Source of the DNA: UBA5078 sp964538025
GTDB lineage: Bacteria; Pseudomonadota; Gammaproteobacteria; Pseudomonadales; Pseudohongiellaceae
Length of the DNA stretch: 64,000 bases
Direction of reading: 5' to 3'
NCBI GenBank assembly: GCA_964538025.1
Contig: CAZICZ010000001.1
Coordinates: 310,001 to 374,000 of the forward strand
Part shown: positions 16,716 to 25,469 of the stretch, piece after piece
How the letters are laid out: every line of letters begins with the position of its first letter
How positions within the stretch are numbered: position 1 is the first letter of the stretch
Translations under genes and position numbers: made by a program
Notes under the pieces: generated by a model
The model's database searches: none
Told to the model about the DNA's origin: nothing
The model's input: the letters and a program-made list of their open reading frames with translations, nothing else

Positions 16716-17207
16716 TTAATGGTCGTGGTGATCGCCGTGGGCGTGCACATGGCCGTGGTCGATTTCTTCCTCGGTGGCATCCCGAATGCTGATGACTTCG
16801 ACATCAAAATGCAGGGTCTTGCCTGCCATTTCATGATTGCCATCAATCGTCACCTGATCGCCTTCCACCGATTTCACGGTGATGTGCTGGTGACCGTGCT
16901 CGCCCTGCGCGGTGAACACCATGCCGGGCTCAATTTTGTCGACTCCGCGAAACATCGATTTGTCGAGGGTGTGGATCAGGTCCGGGTTAATCTCGCCGTA
17001 GGCCAGCGCCGGAGGAATAATCGCGTTGAACGTCGCGCCAACGGCCTTGCCGTCCAGCTCTTGTTCCAGGCCCGGAATCAGGCCATGGGTCCCGTGCAGA
17101 TACATCAGCGGAGCGCCTCCTGCGGACGAATCCAGGATGTCTCCCTCTGCGTTTTTGAGGGTATAGTGGATTTCCACTACCGAGTGCTTGCCGATTGTTG
17201 CTGTCAT
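16716..17207 (-). CDS. slyD: FKBP-type peptidyl-prolyl isomerase SlyD
   Basis: This is 163 residues from the ATG at 17207, with AGGA eight bases upstream; a longer reading frame upstream has no site. The order is an FKBP half-domain (VVEIHYTLKNAEGDILDSS), the inserted IF chaperone flap (PALAYGEINPD to TAQGEHGHQHI) and the second FKBP half (NHEMAGKTLHFDVEV). The C-terminus is His-rich (EEIDHGHVHAHGDHHDH) but shorter than in E. coli. SlyD folds proteins and stores nickel for hydrogenase or urease maturation; the short tail should still bind metal. Its own terminator follows. Confidence 0.93.
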   Translation of the reverse strand: MTATIGKHSVVEIHYTLKNAEGDILDSSAGGAPLMYLHGTHGLIPGLEQELDGKAVGATFNAIIPPALAYGEINPDLIHTLDKSMFRGVDKIEPGMVFTAQGEHGHQHITVKSVEGDQVTIDGNHEMAGKTLHFDVEVISIRDATEEEIDHGHVHAHGDHHDH

Positions 17208-17293
17208 AGAAGGTGTCCTGGCGTCTCTGATGGGTTTACGAAGTCGGGGCGCCATTATAAGGATATGGCGCGCCGGGGAAAGAGCGAATCTGC

Positions 17294-18073
17294 CTAGAGC
17301 AGGTTGCCAAACCGTTCCTGCAGACGTCGCATGCCTGCCAGCCAACGGTCATAGTCTGCCGTTTTCCGTTGCATGTAGGTCAGCACCTCGGGGTGGGGCA
17401 GAATCAGGAAATGCTCGGCGTCCAGTGTCTCCACGACAGTGTTCGCCAGCTGCTCCGGTTCGAGCATGCCGTCGACACCTGCCGCGCCCGTGCCTCCCGC
17501 GGTCATTTGCGTACGCACGGCCTGCGGACACAGGACGGACACCTTGATACCCCTCGCGCCGTAAGTAATGGCTAACCATTCTGCAAACCCTATCGCAGCA
17601 TGCTTCGTAACGGCATAGGGCGCGGAACCAATCTGGTTAAGCAATCCCGCTGCCGACGCCGTGTTCAGCAGATAACCTTCACCCCGCGCAAGCATGGCCG
17701 GCAAAACGGCCCGGGCGGCATACACATGTGCCATCACGTTGATGTCCCAGATGCGCTGCCATTGGGCATTGCTGACCTCCTCGCCCCCGCGGGTAAAGAT
17801 GCCGGCATTGGAGCAGAACAGATCGATATGCCCGAACACCTGGAGCGCGCGCGCGACCAGCGCCTGCACATCCTTTTCGCGACTGACATCGGTACAGACA
17901 CCAAGGGCCTGGGTCAGACCGGACAGGCTCGCGACCACAGGGGCAATGCCCTCCTCGTTGATGTCCGCGACCACCACGGCGCGGGCTCCCTCCGCTGCAA
18001 AACGCTCGCACAAGGCCCGGCCGATGCCACTCGCGCCGCCTGTTACGACGACGACTTTGTCCTTGATCTTCAT
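17294..18073 (-). CDS. short-chain dehydrogenase/reductase
   Basis: This is 259 residues from the ATG at 18073, which overlaps the stop of the upstream flavoenzyme gene (ATGA). The SDR motifs are intact: VVVTGGASGIGRA (cofactor glycine motif), CSNAGIF (NAG), a Ser in NTASAAG and YAVTKHA (the YxxxK catalytic pair). The VVADINE after the second strand has an acidic residue, favouring NAD over NADP. Substrate is unknown. Coupling to the nitronate monooxygenase-like gene suggests a shared catabolic pathway. Confidence 0.87.
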   Translation of the reverse strand: MKIKDKVVVVTGGASGIGRALCERFAAEGARAVVVADINEEGIAPVVASLSGLTQALGVCTDVSREKDVQALVARALQVFGHIDLFCSNAGIFTRGGEEVSNAQWQRIWDINVMAHVYAARAVLPAMLARGEGYLLNTASAAGLLNQIGSAPYAVTKHAAIGFAEWLAITYGARGIKVSVLCPQAVRTQMTAGGTGAAGVDGMLEPEQLANTVVETLDAEHFLILPHPEVLTYMQRKTADYDRWLAGMRRLQERFGNLL

Positions 18074-19065
18074 TGACCTGTCTCCTGAGTGTGGGGCAGC
18101 AGCGCGCACAGCCGCTCCCGGATGACCGTTTCCGCCTCTGACACGATGCGTGCCACCAGTGTGTGACAGCTGGGGATATCATCGATCAGTCCTATCACCA
18201 TGCCTGCGGACCAGACGCCAGCCTCCAGCTCGCCTGTGTCGAACAATTCGCGCCCTTTGACACCTTTGACCAGCGGGGCGATGTCGTTGAAGTCGGTGTC
18301 CCCCGGTCGGGCTTCGATTGCCAGGACTTGCTCCGCCACGCCGTTGCGAAACACGCGGGAGGTGTTGCGCAGGCTGCGGAAAATCAGCGCGGTATCCCGT
18401 TCACCGGCCTCCACCATGCGCTGCTTGACCTTGTGGTGTATCGGGGCCTCCTGCGTGACCATAAAGCGCGTGCCCATATTGATGCCGTCCGCCCCCAGCG
18501 CCAGTGCCGCCGCGAGTCCCCGTCCATCGGCGAAGCCGCCGGAGGCCAGAAACGGGATGCGCAGATGCCGTGCTGCCAGAGGCAACAGAATCAGGTTGGT
18601 GACATCGTCTTCCCCCGGATGCCCGGCGCATTCAAATCCGTCTACGCTGACGATGTCACACCCAAGCGCCTGCGCCTTGAGTGCATGCCGCAGGGAGGTG
18701 CACTTGTGAATCACGGTGATGCCCGCCTGTTTGAAACGAGGCATCCAGGGTTCCGGATTGCGACCAGCCGTTTCGACGATGGTGACCCCCGCGTCGATGA
18801 TCGCGTCGACGTAAGCCTCGTAAGGAACCGGTTTAATCGTGGGAAGTATGGTCAGGTTCACCCCGAAAGGCTTGTCGGTCAGGGTCCGGCAGCGGGCGAT
18901 CTCTGCCTTGAGCGCCTCCGGATCGGGTTGCGTCAGCGCGGTCAGCATGCCCAGCGCTCCGGCATTGGAGACGGCGGAGGCGAGCTCCGCACGCCCGACC
19001 CACTGCATGCCTCCCTGCACAATCGGGTGTGTGATGCCGAGCATCTGTGTAATGCGTGTCTGCAT
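18070..19065 (-). CDS. NAD(P)H-dependent flavin oxidoreductase (nitronate monooxygenase family)
   Basis: This 331-residue TIM-barrel flavoprotein has the family signatures: ITHPIVQGGMQWVGRAELASAVSNAG at the N-terminus, GVNLTILPTIKP, VDGFECAGHPGEDDV and PFLASGGFADGRGLAAALALGADGINMGTRF. Family members oxidise nitronates or act as enoyl reductases, and the sequence alone does not decide which. It is first in a two-gene unit with the SDR, by a four-base overlap. Confidence 0.85.
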   Translation of the reverse strand: MQTRITQMLGITHPIVQGGMQWVGRAELASAVSNAGALGMLTALTQPDPEALKAEIARCRTLTDKPFGVNLTILPTIKPVPYEAYVDAIIDAGVTIVETAGRNPEPWMPRFKQAGITVIHKCTSLRHALKAQALGCDIVSVDGFECAGHPGEDDVTNLILLPLAARHLRIPFLASGGFADGRGLAAALALGADGINMGTRFMVTQEAPIHHKVKQRMVEAGERDTALIFRSLRNTSRVFRNGVAEQVLAIEARPGDTDFNDIAPLVKGVKGRELFDTGELEAGVWSAGMVIGLIDDIPSCHTLVARIVSEAETVIRERLCALLPHTQETGQ

Positions 19066-19196
19066 GAATCCCCCTTGGTGTAGTGAATCCCGGCACGCGG
19101 AAATTCACTTCCCAGCCGGTCAGGAGTCGGATTATAGGCACATCGCCAGAAGGCGTGGAACCCGTGACAATCCGTCACCAACGTGCCAACCAACTG

Positions 19197-19205
19197 TGCT
19201 ATATT
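19197..19205 (+). promoter_or_regulatory. extended -10 promoter of the TonB receptor gene
   Basis: TGC followed by TATATT (19200-19205) is an extended -10 element, which explains the absence of a clear -35. Transcription would start near 19212, giving a leader of about 33 bases. A small dyad (GTGAC at 19164-19168, GTCAC at 19174-19178) lies just upstream and could be an operator. Confidence 0.45.
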
Positions 19206-19244
19206 CGCGGCCCTAAAAAACCCATTAACAGGGAGAGAGCACCA

Positions 19245-21401
19245 TTGAAAACTGAGAGAGTAGTTCGTCATTCCCCATTGTCTTCCTTCGTGCGCAGCCA
19301 GGGCACACGCGGTTTTACGCCACGCCTGCTGGCACTCTCATGTGCTGCCGCGATCTCTGCAATGGCAAGCCCAACGCTCTTCGCCCAGGCAGTGAACGAG
19401 CAGCAGTCCATTGAGGAAATCACCGTCACCTCCTCTACCCGCCGACCGGAGTCTCTGGCCGACGTGAATGCGAGTGTCGCGGTGGTGACGCAGGATCAGC
19501 TGACCCTGGTGTCACACCAACACATTCAGGAAATCGCCAACCGCATGGCAGGCGTGAACATCAACCGTAACAATGGACAGGAAAGCTTGACGGCAATCCG
19601 CTCACCCGTGCTGACGGGCTCCGGTGCCTGCGGCGCCTTCCTGTTGGCAGAGCAGGGCATCCCGCTGCGCGCGGCCGGCTTCTGCAACGTCAACGAACTG
19701 TTTGATGCCAACAGCGAGAACGCAACCCGCATCGAAGTGATCCGTGGCCCGGCAACCGCCTATTACGGTTCGAACGCCGTTCACGGCATGATCAACGTTG
19801 TGCTGCCAGACCCTCGCGAAGGCGGTGAACTCACGCTGGAAGCAGGGCCCCGAGGCTCCACCCGCGTCAATGCCACACTGGGCATGGACTATGGCAACTT
19901 CAAGCACATGTTCCTCGCCAATGGAGCCAGTGAAGTCGGCTACCGCGATAACAGCGGATTCGATCAGCAGAAATTGTCCTGGCGCTACCAGTACACCACG
20001 GCGAACGGCATCGCCCTGGACGGAGGCTTCACGGCCACCAACCTGAATCAGGAAACGGCGGGCTATGTCGAGGGCAAGGATTCCTACAAGGATGACGACC
20101 TGCGTGATACCAACCCGAACCCGGAAGCGTATCGCGACAACCAGAGCTTCCGCGTCTGGACGCGTGCCAGCAAGGCGCTGGACAACGGATGGGAACTGGT
20201 GGCAACACCCTACTACCGCAAGGCGGACCTGAATTTCATTCAGCACTTCCTGCCCGGTGCCCCCACGGAAGACAACAAGCACACCAGTCTGGGACTGCAG
20301 TTTGCCGGTTACCGCGATCTCGATGAGAACACCATGCTTTCCTTCGGCGTAGACACCGAGATGACCAATGGCACCCTGTTGCAGGAACAGCGCTTCCCGA
20401 CAGTAGGTTCTGCGGCACTGGTTGCCCAGACACCGGTCGGCAAACACTACGATTACGAAGTCGATGCCACGCAGATCGCCCCCTTTGCGCATTTCCAGCG
20501 CTATTGGACCAATGGCTGGGATATCTCCCTCGGCCTGCGTTACGAGCGCATGGAATATGATTACGACAACCGCATGCTGAATGGCCGCACCAAGGACAAC
20601 GGCGTTGCATGTGGTTTCGGCGGCTGCCGTTACAACCGTCCTGCGGATCGCAAGGACAGCTATGGTAACTGGGCGCCGAAGTTCGCCGTGCGTTACCAGA
20701 TCAACGATATCCACAACGCGCAACTGCGCCTGAACAAGGGCTATCGCGCCCCGCAGGCCACCGAACTGTATCGCCTGCAGAACACGCAGAGCGTCGCGGA
20801 TCTGGACGCGGTGGAAATCGACAGCGCCGAGATCGGGCTGGAGGGAGCGGCGAACGCATGGCAATACACCGTTACCGCTTACTACATGGACAAAGACAAT
20901 GAAATCATCACAGACAGTGCCCGTCTGAACCTGAACGACAGCCACACGCAGCACCGTGGTCTGGAGTTTTCCGGCGCATTGGATCTGAATGATCAATGGC
21001 GTCTGTCCGGGGCCTACAACCTTGCCCGTCATACCTACGAGAACGATGCCATCTCCGGTGGCGTCAATATCAACGGCAATGACGTGGATACCGCTCCGCG
21101 CAAGTTCGGCAGTTTCCAACTGCGCTGGCAACCCATGCAGACCCTGTTTACCGAACTGGAGTGGGTCAACTCCGGGCCCTATTACAGCAACCCGGAAAAC
21201 CTGAACAAGTATGAGGGACACGATATCCTGAACCTGCGCACCCGCTGGCTGGCGACTTCGGACATCACGCTGGCCCTGAACATCCTGAACCTGACGGATG
21301 AGAAGTACGCCGAGCGTGCGGACTTTGCGTTCGGCAGAGACCGTTACTTCCCCGGCGAGCCGCTGCGTGCGTTCTTCTCCGTGAACTGGAAGTTCCGTTA
21401 A
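19245..21401 (+). CDS. TonB-dependent outer-membrane receptor
   Basis: This is 718 residues if translation begins at the TTG at 19245, six bases after GGGAGAGAG. An in-frame ATG at 19083 lies upstream of the predicted promoter. A long basic N-region leads to a signal peptide (LALSCAAAISAMASPTLFAQA). The TonB box region is SIEEITVTSS. The plug carries QDQLTLVSHQHIQEIANRMAGVN and RIEVIRGPATAYYGSNAVHGMINVV, and the beta-barrel ends in FFSVNWKFR. The plug has two Cys (GACGAF, GFCN) and the barrel has CGFGGC. The ligand (siderophore, cobalamin or carbohydrate) is not evident. A terminator follows. Confidence 0.92.
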   Translation: MKTERVVRHSPLSSFVRSQGTRGFTPRLLALSCAAAISAMASPTLFAQAVNEQQSIEEITVTSSTRRPESLADVNASVAVVTQDQLTLVSHQHIQEIANRMAGVNINRNNGQESLTAIRSPVLTGSGACGAFLLAEQGIPLRAAGFCNVNELFDANSENATRIEVIRGPATAYYGSNAVHGMINVVLPDPREGGELTLEAGPRGSTRVNATLGMDYGNFKHMFLANGASEVGYRDNSGFDQQKLSWRYQYTTANGIALDGGFTATNLNQETAGYVEGKDSYKDDDLRDTNPNPEAYRDNQSFRVWTRASKALDNGWELVATPYYRKADLNFIQHFLPGAPTEDNKHTSLGLQFAGYRDLDENTMLSFGVDTEMTNGTLLQEQRFPTVGSAALVAQTPVGKHYDYEVDATQIAPFAHFQRYWTNGWDISLGLRYERMEYDYDNRMLNGRTKDNGVACGFGGCRYNRPADRKDSYGNWAPKFAVRYQINDIHNAQLRLNKGYRAPQATELYRLQNTQSVADLDAVEIDSAEIGLEGAANAWQYTVTAYYMDKDNEIITDSARLNLNDSHTQHRGLEFSGALDLNDQWRLSGAYNLARHTYENDAISGGVNINGNDVDTAPRKFGSFQLRWQPMQTLFTELEWVNSGPYYSNPENLNKYEGHDILNLRTRWLATSDITLALNILNLTDEKYAERADFAFGRDRYFPGEPLRAFFSVNWKFR

Positions 21402-21437
21402 GCACGAATGACAAAAGGCGACACCTGTCGCCAAATA

Positions 21438-21471
21438 ATGCCCGGGGCGAGCGATCTCCCCGGGCATTTTT
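21438..21471 (+). terminator. Rho-independent terminator of the TonB receptor gene
   Basis: ATGCCCGGGG (21438-21447) pairs perfectly with CCCCGGGCAT (21458-21467), followed by five T residues up to 21471. It lies 36 bases after the stop codon. Confidence 0.92.
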
Positions 21472-21535
21472 GTTTATACTCTGCCTGACTCTCCGATGTC
21501 GCAGGTGGATGCCCGTGCCTTACAGCCAGGACCCA

Positions 21536-22156
21536 ATGCTCGAAAGACTGCTGCGTTTCCTGAAGCAGACACAGGCATTTGAACGCCGACCGATTCTTCA
21601 TCCCGACCAGTCCCTCAATCGTCTTATTGCCTCCGCCGAATTGCCTGCCGGAAACTTTCGACGGGCAGCGGTGCTCATTCCCGTTCTCACCGATCTCGAC
21701 GAGCCGGCCATTGTTCTGACACAACGCACGGAACATCTAAGCAGCCATCCCGGCCAGGTGGCGTTCCCCGGAGGTAAGGAGGACCCGGGCGATGCCGGCC
21801 CCGTGCATACCGCCTTGCGGGAAAGTGAGGAAGAAATCGGTTTGCCGGCAGATGCGGTGCGTGTGGTGGGGCGACTGGGCGAACTGCTGATGCCCACCGG
21901 GTATTGTGTCACGCCGATCATCGGGCTTCTGTCATCTCGCACCCCGCTGGTGGCATGCCCGCGAGAGGTGGCGCACATTTTTCGACTTCCTCTCGGTCTG
22001 GCGCTGAATCCGGCCAACTACCAGCGCACCCACTTTTCGGTGCAGGACCGAAAACGGGAGACTCTGGAAATTCATTTTGAGGGTTACCGCATCTGGGGCG
22101 CCACTGCGGCGATATTGCACCACCTGGCCTGCGAGATTGCCAGCATAGAGGAATGA
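21536..22156 (+). CDS. CoA pyrophosphatase, Nudix family (NudL-like)
   Basis: This is 206 residues from the ATG at 21536, preceded by CCAGGAC; an ATG at 21509 would add nine residues. The Nudix box region (GGKEDPGDAGPVHTALRESEEEIGL) is preceded by the NudL-family signature SHPGQVAFPGG, which marks CoA-diphosphatases. These cleave CoA and derivatives to phosphopantetheine and 3',5'-ADP. A second family motif, MPTGYCVTPIIG, is present. It is convergent with the diguanylate cyclase gene. Confidence 0.87.
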   Translation: MLERLLRFLKQTQAFERRPILHPDQSLNRLIASAELPAGNFRRAAVLIPVLTDLDEPAIVLTQRTEHLSSHPGQVAFPGGKEDPGDAGPVHTALRESEEEIGLPADAVRVVGRLGELLMPTGYCVTPIIGLLSSRTPLVACPREVAHIFRLPLGLALNPANYQRTHFSVQDRKRETLEIHFEGYRIWGATAAILHHLACEIASIEE

Positions 22157-22160
22157 GTGG

Positions 22161-22835
22161 TTAGAAATCTCCCAACAGGAAGTCGCGCTCTTCCTTGCTG
22201 ACATGTGTTTCCGAAACATCTTCAGGATGACGGACTGTATTGCGTCCCGCCTCTTTCGCCTTGTAGAGCCAAGCATCTGCGCGTGCCACGAATTGCGTGA
22301 GGTCACCCTTTTCATATGGACGAAGCCAGTCGACGCCGAAACTTGCGGTGATCCTCACCGGTTCGTCCGCGACCACCAAGGGGGTCTGTTCAATGGATAA
22401 ACGCAAGCGCTCTGCTAATGAAATCGCAGCATGCAAAGGAGTATTGGGGAGGATGATGGCGAATTCTTCCCCGCCGTAACGGCAGGGAATATCCAGTCGA
22501 CGCAAGGTGGTGAGCACAATCCGCGCCACGTGCTGCAGCGCGAGATTGCCAAACTCGTGACCGTAATGATCATTGAATTCTTTGAAGTGATCCAGATCCA
22601 GAATAATGAGTGATACCGGGTGCCCCGATCGTCGCCCTCGTTCCATTTCCAGGTCAATCGAATGGAGGAAATGACGGTAGTTGTACAAACCGGTGAGTTC
22701 GTCCGTGCGCACCTGCGTGGAAAGTGCCTGCACTTCCTCACGCAGATCCATCAGTTCCTCTTCGTAAGGACACAGTGCTCCGTGAACCGGACAGGGGTCA
22801 TGACTCGCGCCGCTCTCGGGCTCGTGTACAGACAT
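22161..22835 (-). CDS. GGDEF diguanylate cyclase
   Basis: This is about 224 residues from the ATG at 22835 (or 22838), with GGGAG upstream. A short N-terminal region has CPVHGALCPYEEEL and a coiled-coil-like helix (MDLREEVQALSTQVR). A single GGDEF domain follows, with DELTGLYNYRHF, DLDHFKEFNDHYGHE and the active-site loop YGGEEF. GGEEF is a catalytically competent variant, so c-di-GMP synthesis is likely. No membrane segment or sensor domain is visible; the short Cys/His-containing N-terminus may be the sensory part. Confidence 0.88.
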   Translation of the reverse strand: MSVHEPESGASHDPCPVHGALCPYEEELMDLREEVQALSTQVRTDELTGLYNYRHFLHSIDLEMERGRRSGHPVSLIILDLDHFKEFNDHYGHEFGNLALQHVARIVLTTLRRLDIPCRYGGEEFAIILPNTPLHAAISLAERLRLSIEQTPLVVADEPVRITASFGVDWLRPYEKGDLTQFVARADAWLYKAKEAGRNTVRHPEDVSETHVSKEERDFLLGDF

Positions 22836-22883
22836 CATGATCTCCCAGCTGTTCCCAGATTTGCGCACCGGTTATATCACTCC

Positions 22884-23363
22884 TTAGAGTTTGGCGAGAA
22901 TTGCCTCCGCGGCGCTCTCGACAATCCCGCCTGCAGGTTCTACCGCCAGATACGTTACCACACCATTATCCACAATCATGGCATAGCGACGACTGCGCGT
23001 TCCCATGCCAAAACCCGTGGCATCCAACTCAAGACCCACCGCCTTGGTGAAGGCTCCGTTGCCATCGCCCACCATGAGGATCTCATCCGCATTCTGTGAC
23101 TTTCCCCAGGCATCCATGACGAACGCGTCGTTGACAGAGAGGCAGACGATGCTGTCCACGCCTTTGGCCTTGATTTTGTCCGCCAGCACGACATAGCCGG
23201 GCAAATGCGTCACAGTACATCCGGGCGTAAATGCGCCTGGAACGGCAAACAGCACGACTTTTTTGCCGGCGAAAAGGGTGTCGGTGCTGATGTCTTCGGG
23301 CCCTTTGGCACCCATGATCTTCAGGGTTGCTGCGGGTATTTTGTCGCCAATGGCAATGCTCAT
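22884..23363 (-). CDS. peroxiredoxin (Prx5-type)
   Basis: This is 159 residues from the ATG at 23363, with TTGGAGAA upstream. The peroxidatic Cys is C49 in PGAFTPGCTVTHLPGY. DTLFAGKKVVLFAVPG and FGMGTRSRRYAMIVDNGVV are typical of the Prx5 subfamily, which reduces hydrogen peroxide and alkyl peroxides using glutathione or thioredoxin. No fused glutaredoxin domain is present. It stands alone, 48 bases upstream of the cyclase gene on the same strand. Confidence 0.9.
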   Translation of the reverse strand: MSIAIGDKIPAATLKIMGAKGPEDISTDTLFAGKKVVLFAVPGAFTPGCTVTHLPGYVVLADKIKAKGVDSIVCLSVNDAFVMDAWGKSQNADEILMVGDGNGAFTKAVGLELDATGFGMGTRSRRYAMIVDNGVVTYLAVEPAGGIVESAAEAILAKL

Positions 23364-23555
23364 GCTGATGTTCTCCAAAGCAGGTTGAGGTCGGTCGCCG
23401 GGCGGCATCTTATGGGTGATGCCTGACCCGAAACGGGTGTCTGCGGGCGATGGTAGCAAAATCACTCTCACTTACCCAGCGCTGTCCGTCGCAAACCCGT
23501 GCATGCCTCGCCTGCCCCCCTGTATCATGAGCCCCTCACACACGGGACCCACCTC

Positions 23556-24380
23556 ATGATGGACACGCTGTTTTTTGTCGCCTCAAAACTGATCTGGGCG
23601 CTCCTGTCTCCCGACAGCCTGCTTGTGGTGCTGTGGGGGCTGGGAGTCGGACTCGTGTACTGGGGAAGGCTGCCCCTGGGCAAGGCGTTGCTTGGTCTTA
23701 GTTTTGGCTGCACCTTGGTGATTGCCTTGCTGCCGGTGGGGGATTGGCTGGCACTTCCTCTGGAATCGCGCTTTGAGGCTGCCCCCTCGCTGCCTTCCGA
23801 GGTCGACGGCATCATTGTGCTGGGAGGTTTTCTCGATCCTCGCCGCAGTGACGTGTGGCAGCAGGTCCAGACAAACGAGGCAGATGAACGCTGGCAGCAC
23901 TTCACGGCACTGGCGCGACGCTATCCCGAAGCACAGTTGGTGTTCACAGGCGGCAGTGGTCGGGTGCTCGATCAACAGCGCAAGGAAGCGGCCCATATCG
24001 AGACATTGATGGCACAGGCGGGGCTTGGCGAGCGGCTCATTACTCTGGAGACAGAGTCGCGCAATACCTGGGAAAACGTCGTGAATAGCCAGGCCCTAGT
24101 GACCCCTGCCCCCGGATCGCATTGGCTGCTGATCACCTCGGCAGCGCACATGCCGCGAGCGGTGGGTATCTTTTGCGCACGTCAGTGGCCTGTCATGCCG
24201 GTCCCGGTCGATTTTCGCTCCGATCCCGCCCACATGTTCCGCCCCGAATGGGAGTTTGCCGAACACGTGAACTCCCTGACGGTGGCCAGCCGGGAATGGG
24301 TGGGACTCGTGGCGTATTTTCTGAGCGGACGCACCTCGCAGTTTCTGCCAGGTGCCGCGACACCCTGCCTTTCCCGCTAG
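23556..24380 (+). CDS. DUF218 (ElyC/SanA/YdcF) membrane protein
   Basis: This is 274 residues from the ATG at 23556. Two N-terminal membrane segments (about residues 5-30 and 40-65) precede a DUF218 domain with VDGIIVLGGF, LARRYPEAQLVFTGGSG, ESRNTWENV and LLITSAAHMPRAVGIF. ElyC, the best known relative, is involved in undecaprenyl-carrier use in peptidoglycan and ECA synthesis in E. coli. A related envelope function is likely but not proved. Its stop codon overlaps the stop of the convergent protease gene. Confidence 0.83.
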   Translation: MMDTLFFVASKLIWALLSPDSLLVVLWGLGVGLVYWGRLPLGKALLGLSFGCTLVIALLPVGDWLALPLESRFEAAPSLPSEVDGIIVLGGFLDPRRSDVWQQVQTNEADERWQHFTALARRYPEAQLVFTGGSGRVLDQQRKEAAHIETLMAQAGLGERLITLETESRNTWENVVNSQALVTPAPGSHWLLITSAAHMPRAVGIFCARQWPVMPVPVDFRSDPAHMFRPEWEFAEHVNSLTVASREWVGLVAYFLSGRTSQFLPGAATPCLSR

Positions 24381-25222
24381 TCATCGGCCGTGTGAGGCAC
24401 GGCACTGATCACGGCGTCGATCCACTCGAGATGAGCCGATACACGCTCATACACCCCGACAGCTCCGTACAGCCCCTGCACGCCCGCAGGCGCTTCTCTT
24501 GCCGCAATTTCCCCGATCGCGATGCCGGCAAGTCGCCATCCCTGCGCTGTGTGCAGCAGGGCGGGTCCTCCGCTGTCACCGAGGCCGGGCAACCCTTCCA
24601 GAGCGAGTGCGGTGGAACCGGGTTGACGTGGGTCATCAAAATTCAGACGCAGGCGCCCCCGGATTTCACTGATCTGGTTTTCCGCCTGGCGAAAACGTCC
24701 GTCATCGCGCTGAATACCGACCGTGCCCATCCCGGAGTATCCCCAGCCAAGCAGGGTGACGACCTGATTGAGCTCGTCATCCTGCCGGTAAAGCGCCATT
24801 GGCATAGGGACGGGAAGTGGCTCGCGCAGGTGCAAAAGCGCCAGATCGACTTCTTCGCTCTGGTGGCTGGTATCGTACCGGTAGGCATAGGCAGGATGCA
24901 TGACGACACGGTCGATTCCGGCCAGGTGCCCGGCAATCGTGATGGCATACTCGCCCGCCCGTTCGATGTGCCCGAGCAGATTCGTTTCCTCCACACAATG
25001 GGCAGCCGTCAGGGCCCACTGCGCGTCGATCAGTGTCGCAATACAGACCTTCCGTGCAGAGCGCTGCTCCAACCAGAACACGGACGGAAAGGCCGTTTCG
25101 CTGGCAAGATATCGCGCGTATCCAGTATCATGCCGCATGACAATGGCATGGCTGCCGACGCTACAGCACAGCAATAACAGACTGATGAATATTCGACTTG
25201 GCACCCTGATAATGTCCGCCAT
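24377..25222 (-). CDS. secreted trypsin-like serine protease
   Basis: This is 281 residues from the ATG at 25222, with a signal peptide (IFISLLLLCCSVGSHA). The catalytic triad is visible: H75 in ALTAAHC, D126 in EEVDLALLHL and S217 in GLGDSGGPAL. A disulfide (C60 to C76, straddling the His) is likely. It has no PDZ domain, so it is a chymotrypsin-fold secreted protease rather than DegP. Near the C-terminus, VQGLYGAVGVYERVSAHLEWI is a canonical trypsin ending. Its stop codon interlocks with that of the convergent gene. Confidence 0.85.
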   Translation of the reverse strand: MADIIRVPSRIFISLLLLCCSVGSHAIVMRHDTGYARYLASETAFPSVFWLEQRSARKVCIATLIDAQWALTAAHCVEETNLLGHIERAGEYAITIAGHLAGIDRVVMHPAYAYRYDTSHQSEEVDLALLHLREPLPVPMPMALYRQDDELNQVVTLLGWGYSGMGTVGIQRDDGRFRQAENQISEIRGRLRLNFDDPRQPGSTALALEGLPGLGDSGGPALLHTAQGWRLAGIAIGEIAAREAPAGVQGLYGAVGVYERVSAHLEWIDAVISAVPHTADD

Positions 25223-25267
25223 GCGATAGATTACCAACCGCTTTCCTTCACACACGAGACGTTGTCC

Positions 25268-25468
25268 ATGAGCACGGAAAACGAGCCCCCTCTTCCCGCA
25301 GCAGCACGCCCCTCCTCCCGTCGGGAAGACTCCCGCGAGTACGACCAGACCGGACTCAACCCTCCCGGCGAAAAGGGCTTTCGTCTGTGGGCCTTGCTGG
25401 GATTTCTGGCCGGGGTAATTGTCTTCATTGCCATTGCCGCCTGCGCGCTGGACCGCATTCTGCTGTGA
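25268..25468 (+). CDS. small membrane protein, unknown function
   Basis: This is 66 residues from the ATG at 25268. A hydrophilic Pro/Arg/Glu-rich N-terminus (about 40 residues) precedes one hydrophobic helix (LWALLGFLAGVIVFIAIAACALD). No family is recognised. It is divergent from the protease and tail-to-tail with another small membrane protein, with a one-base gap. Confidence 0.5.
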   Translation: MSTENEPPLPAAARPSSRREDSREYDQTGLNPPGEKGFRLWALLGFLAGVIVFIAIAACALDRILL

Positions 25469-25469
25469 A

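Noticed and set aside
19066..19244. Cobalamin riboswitch before the TonB receptor
   Set aside because: A CGCC/GGCG hairpin is present, but the B12 box and conserved core are missing and the predicted leader is too short.
19602..21467. 621-codon minus-strand frame under the TonB receptor
   Set aside because: It is antisense to a gene with strong TonB motifs, is Val/Gln-rich without family motifs, and starts inside the terminator.
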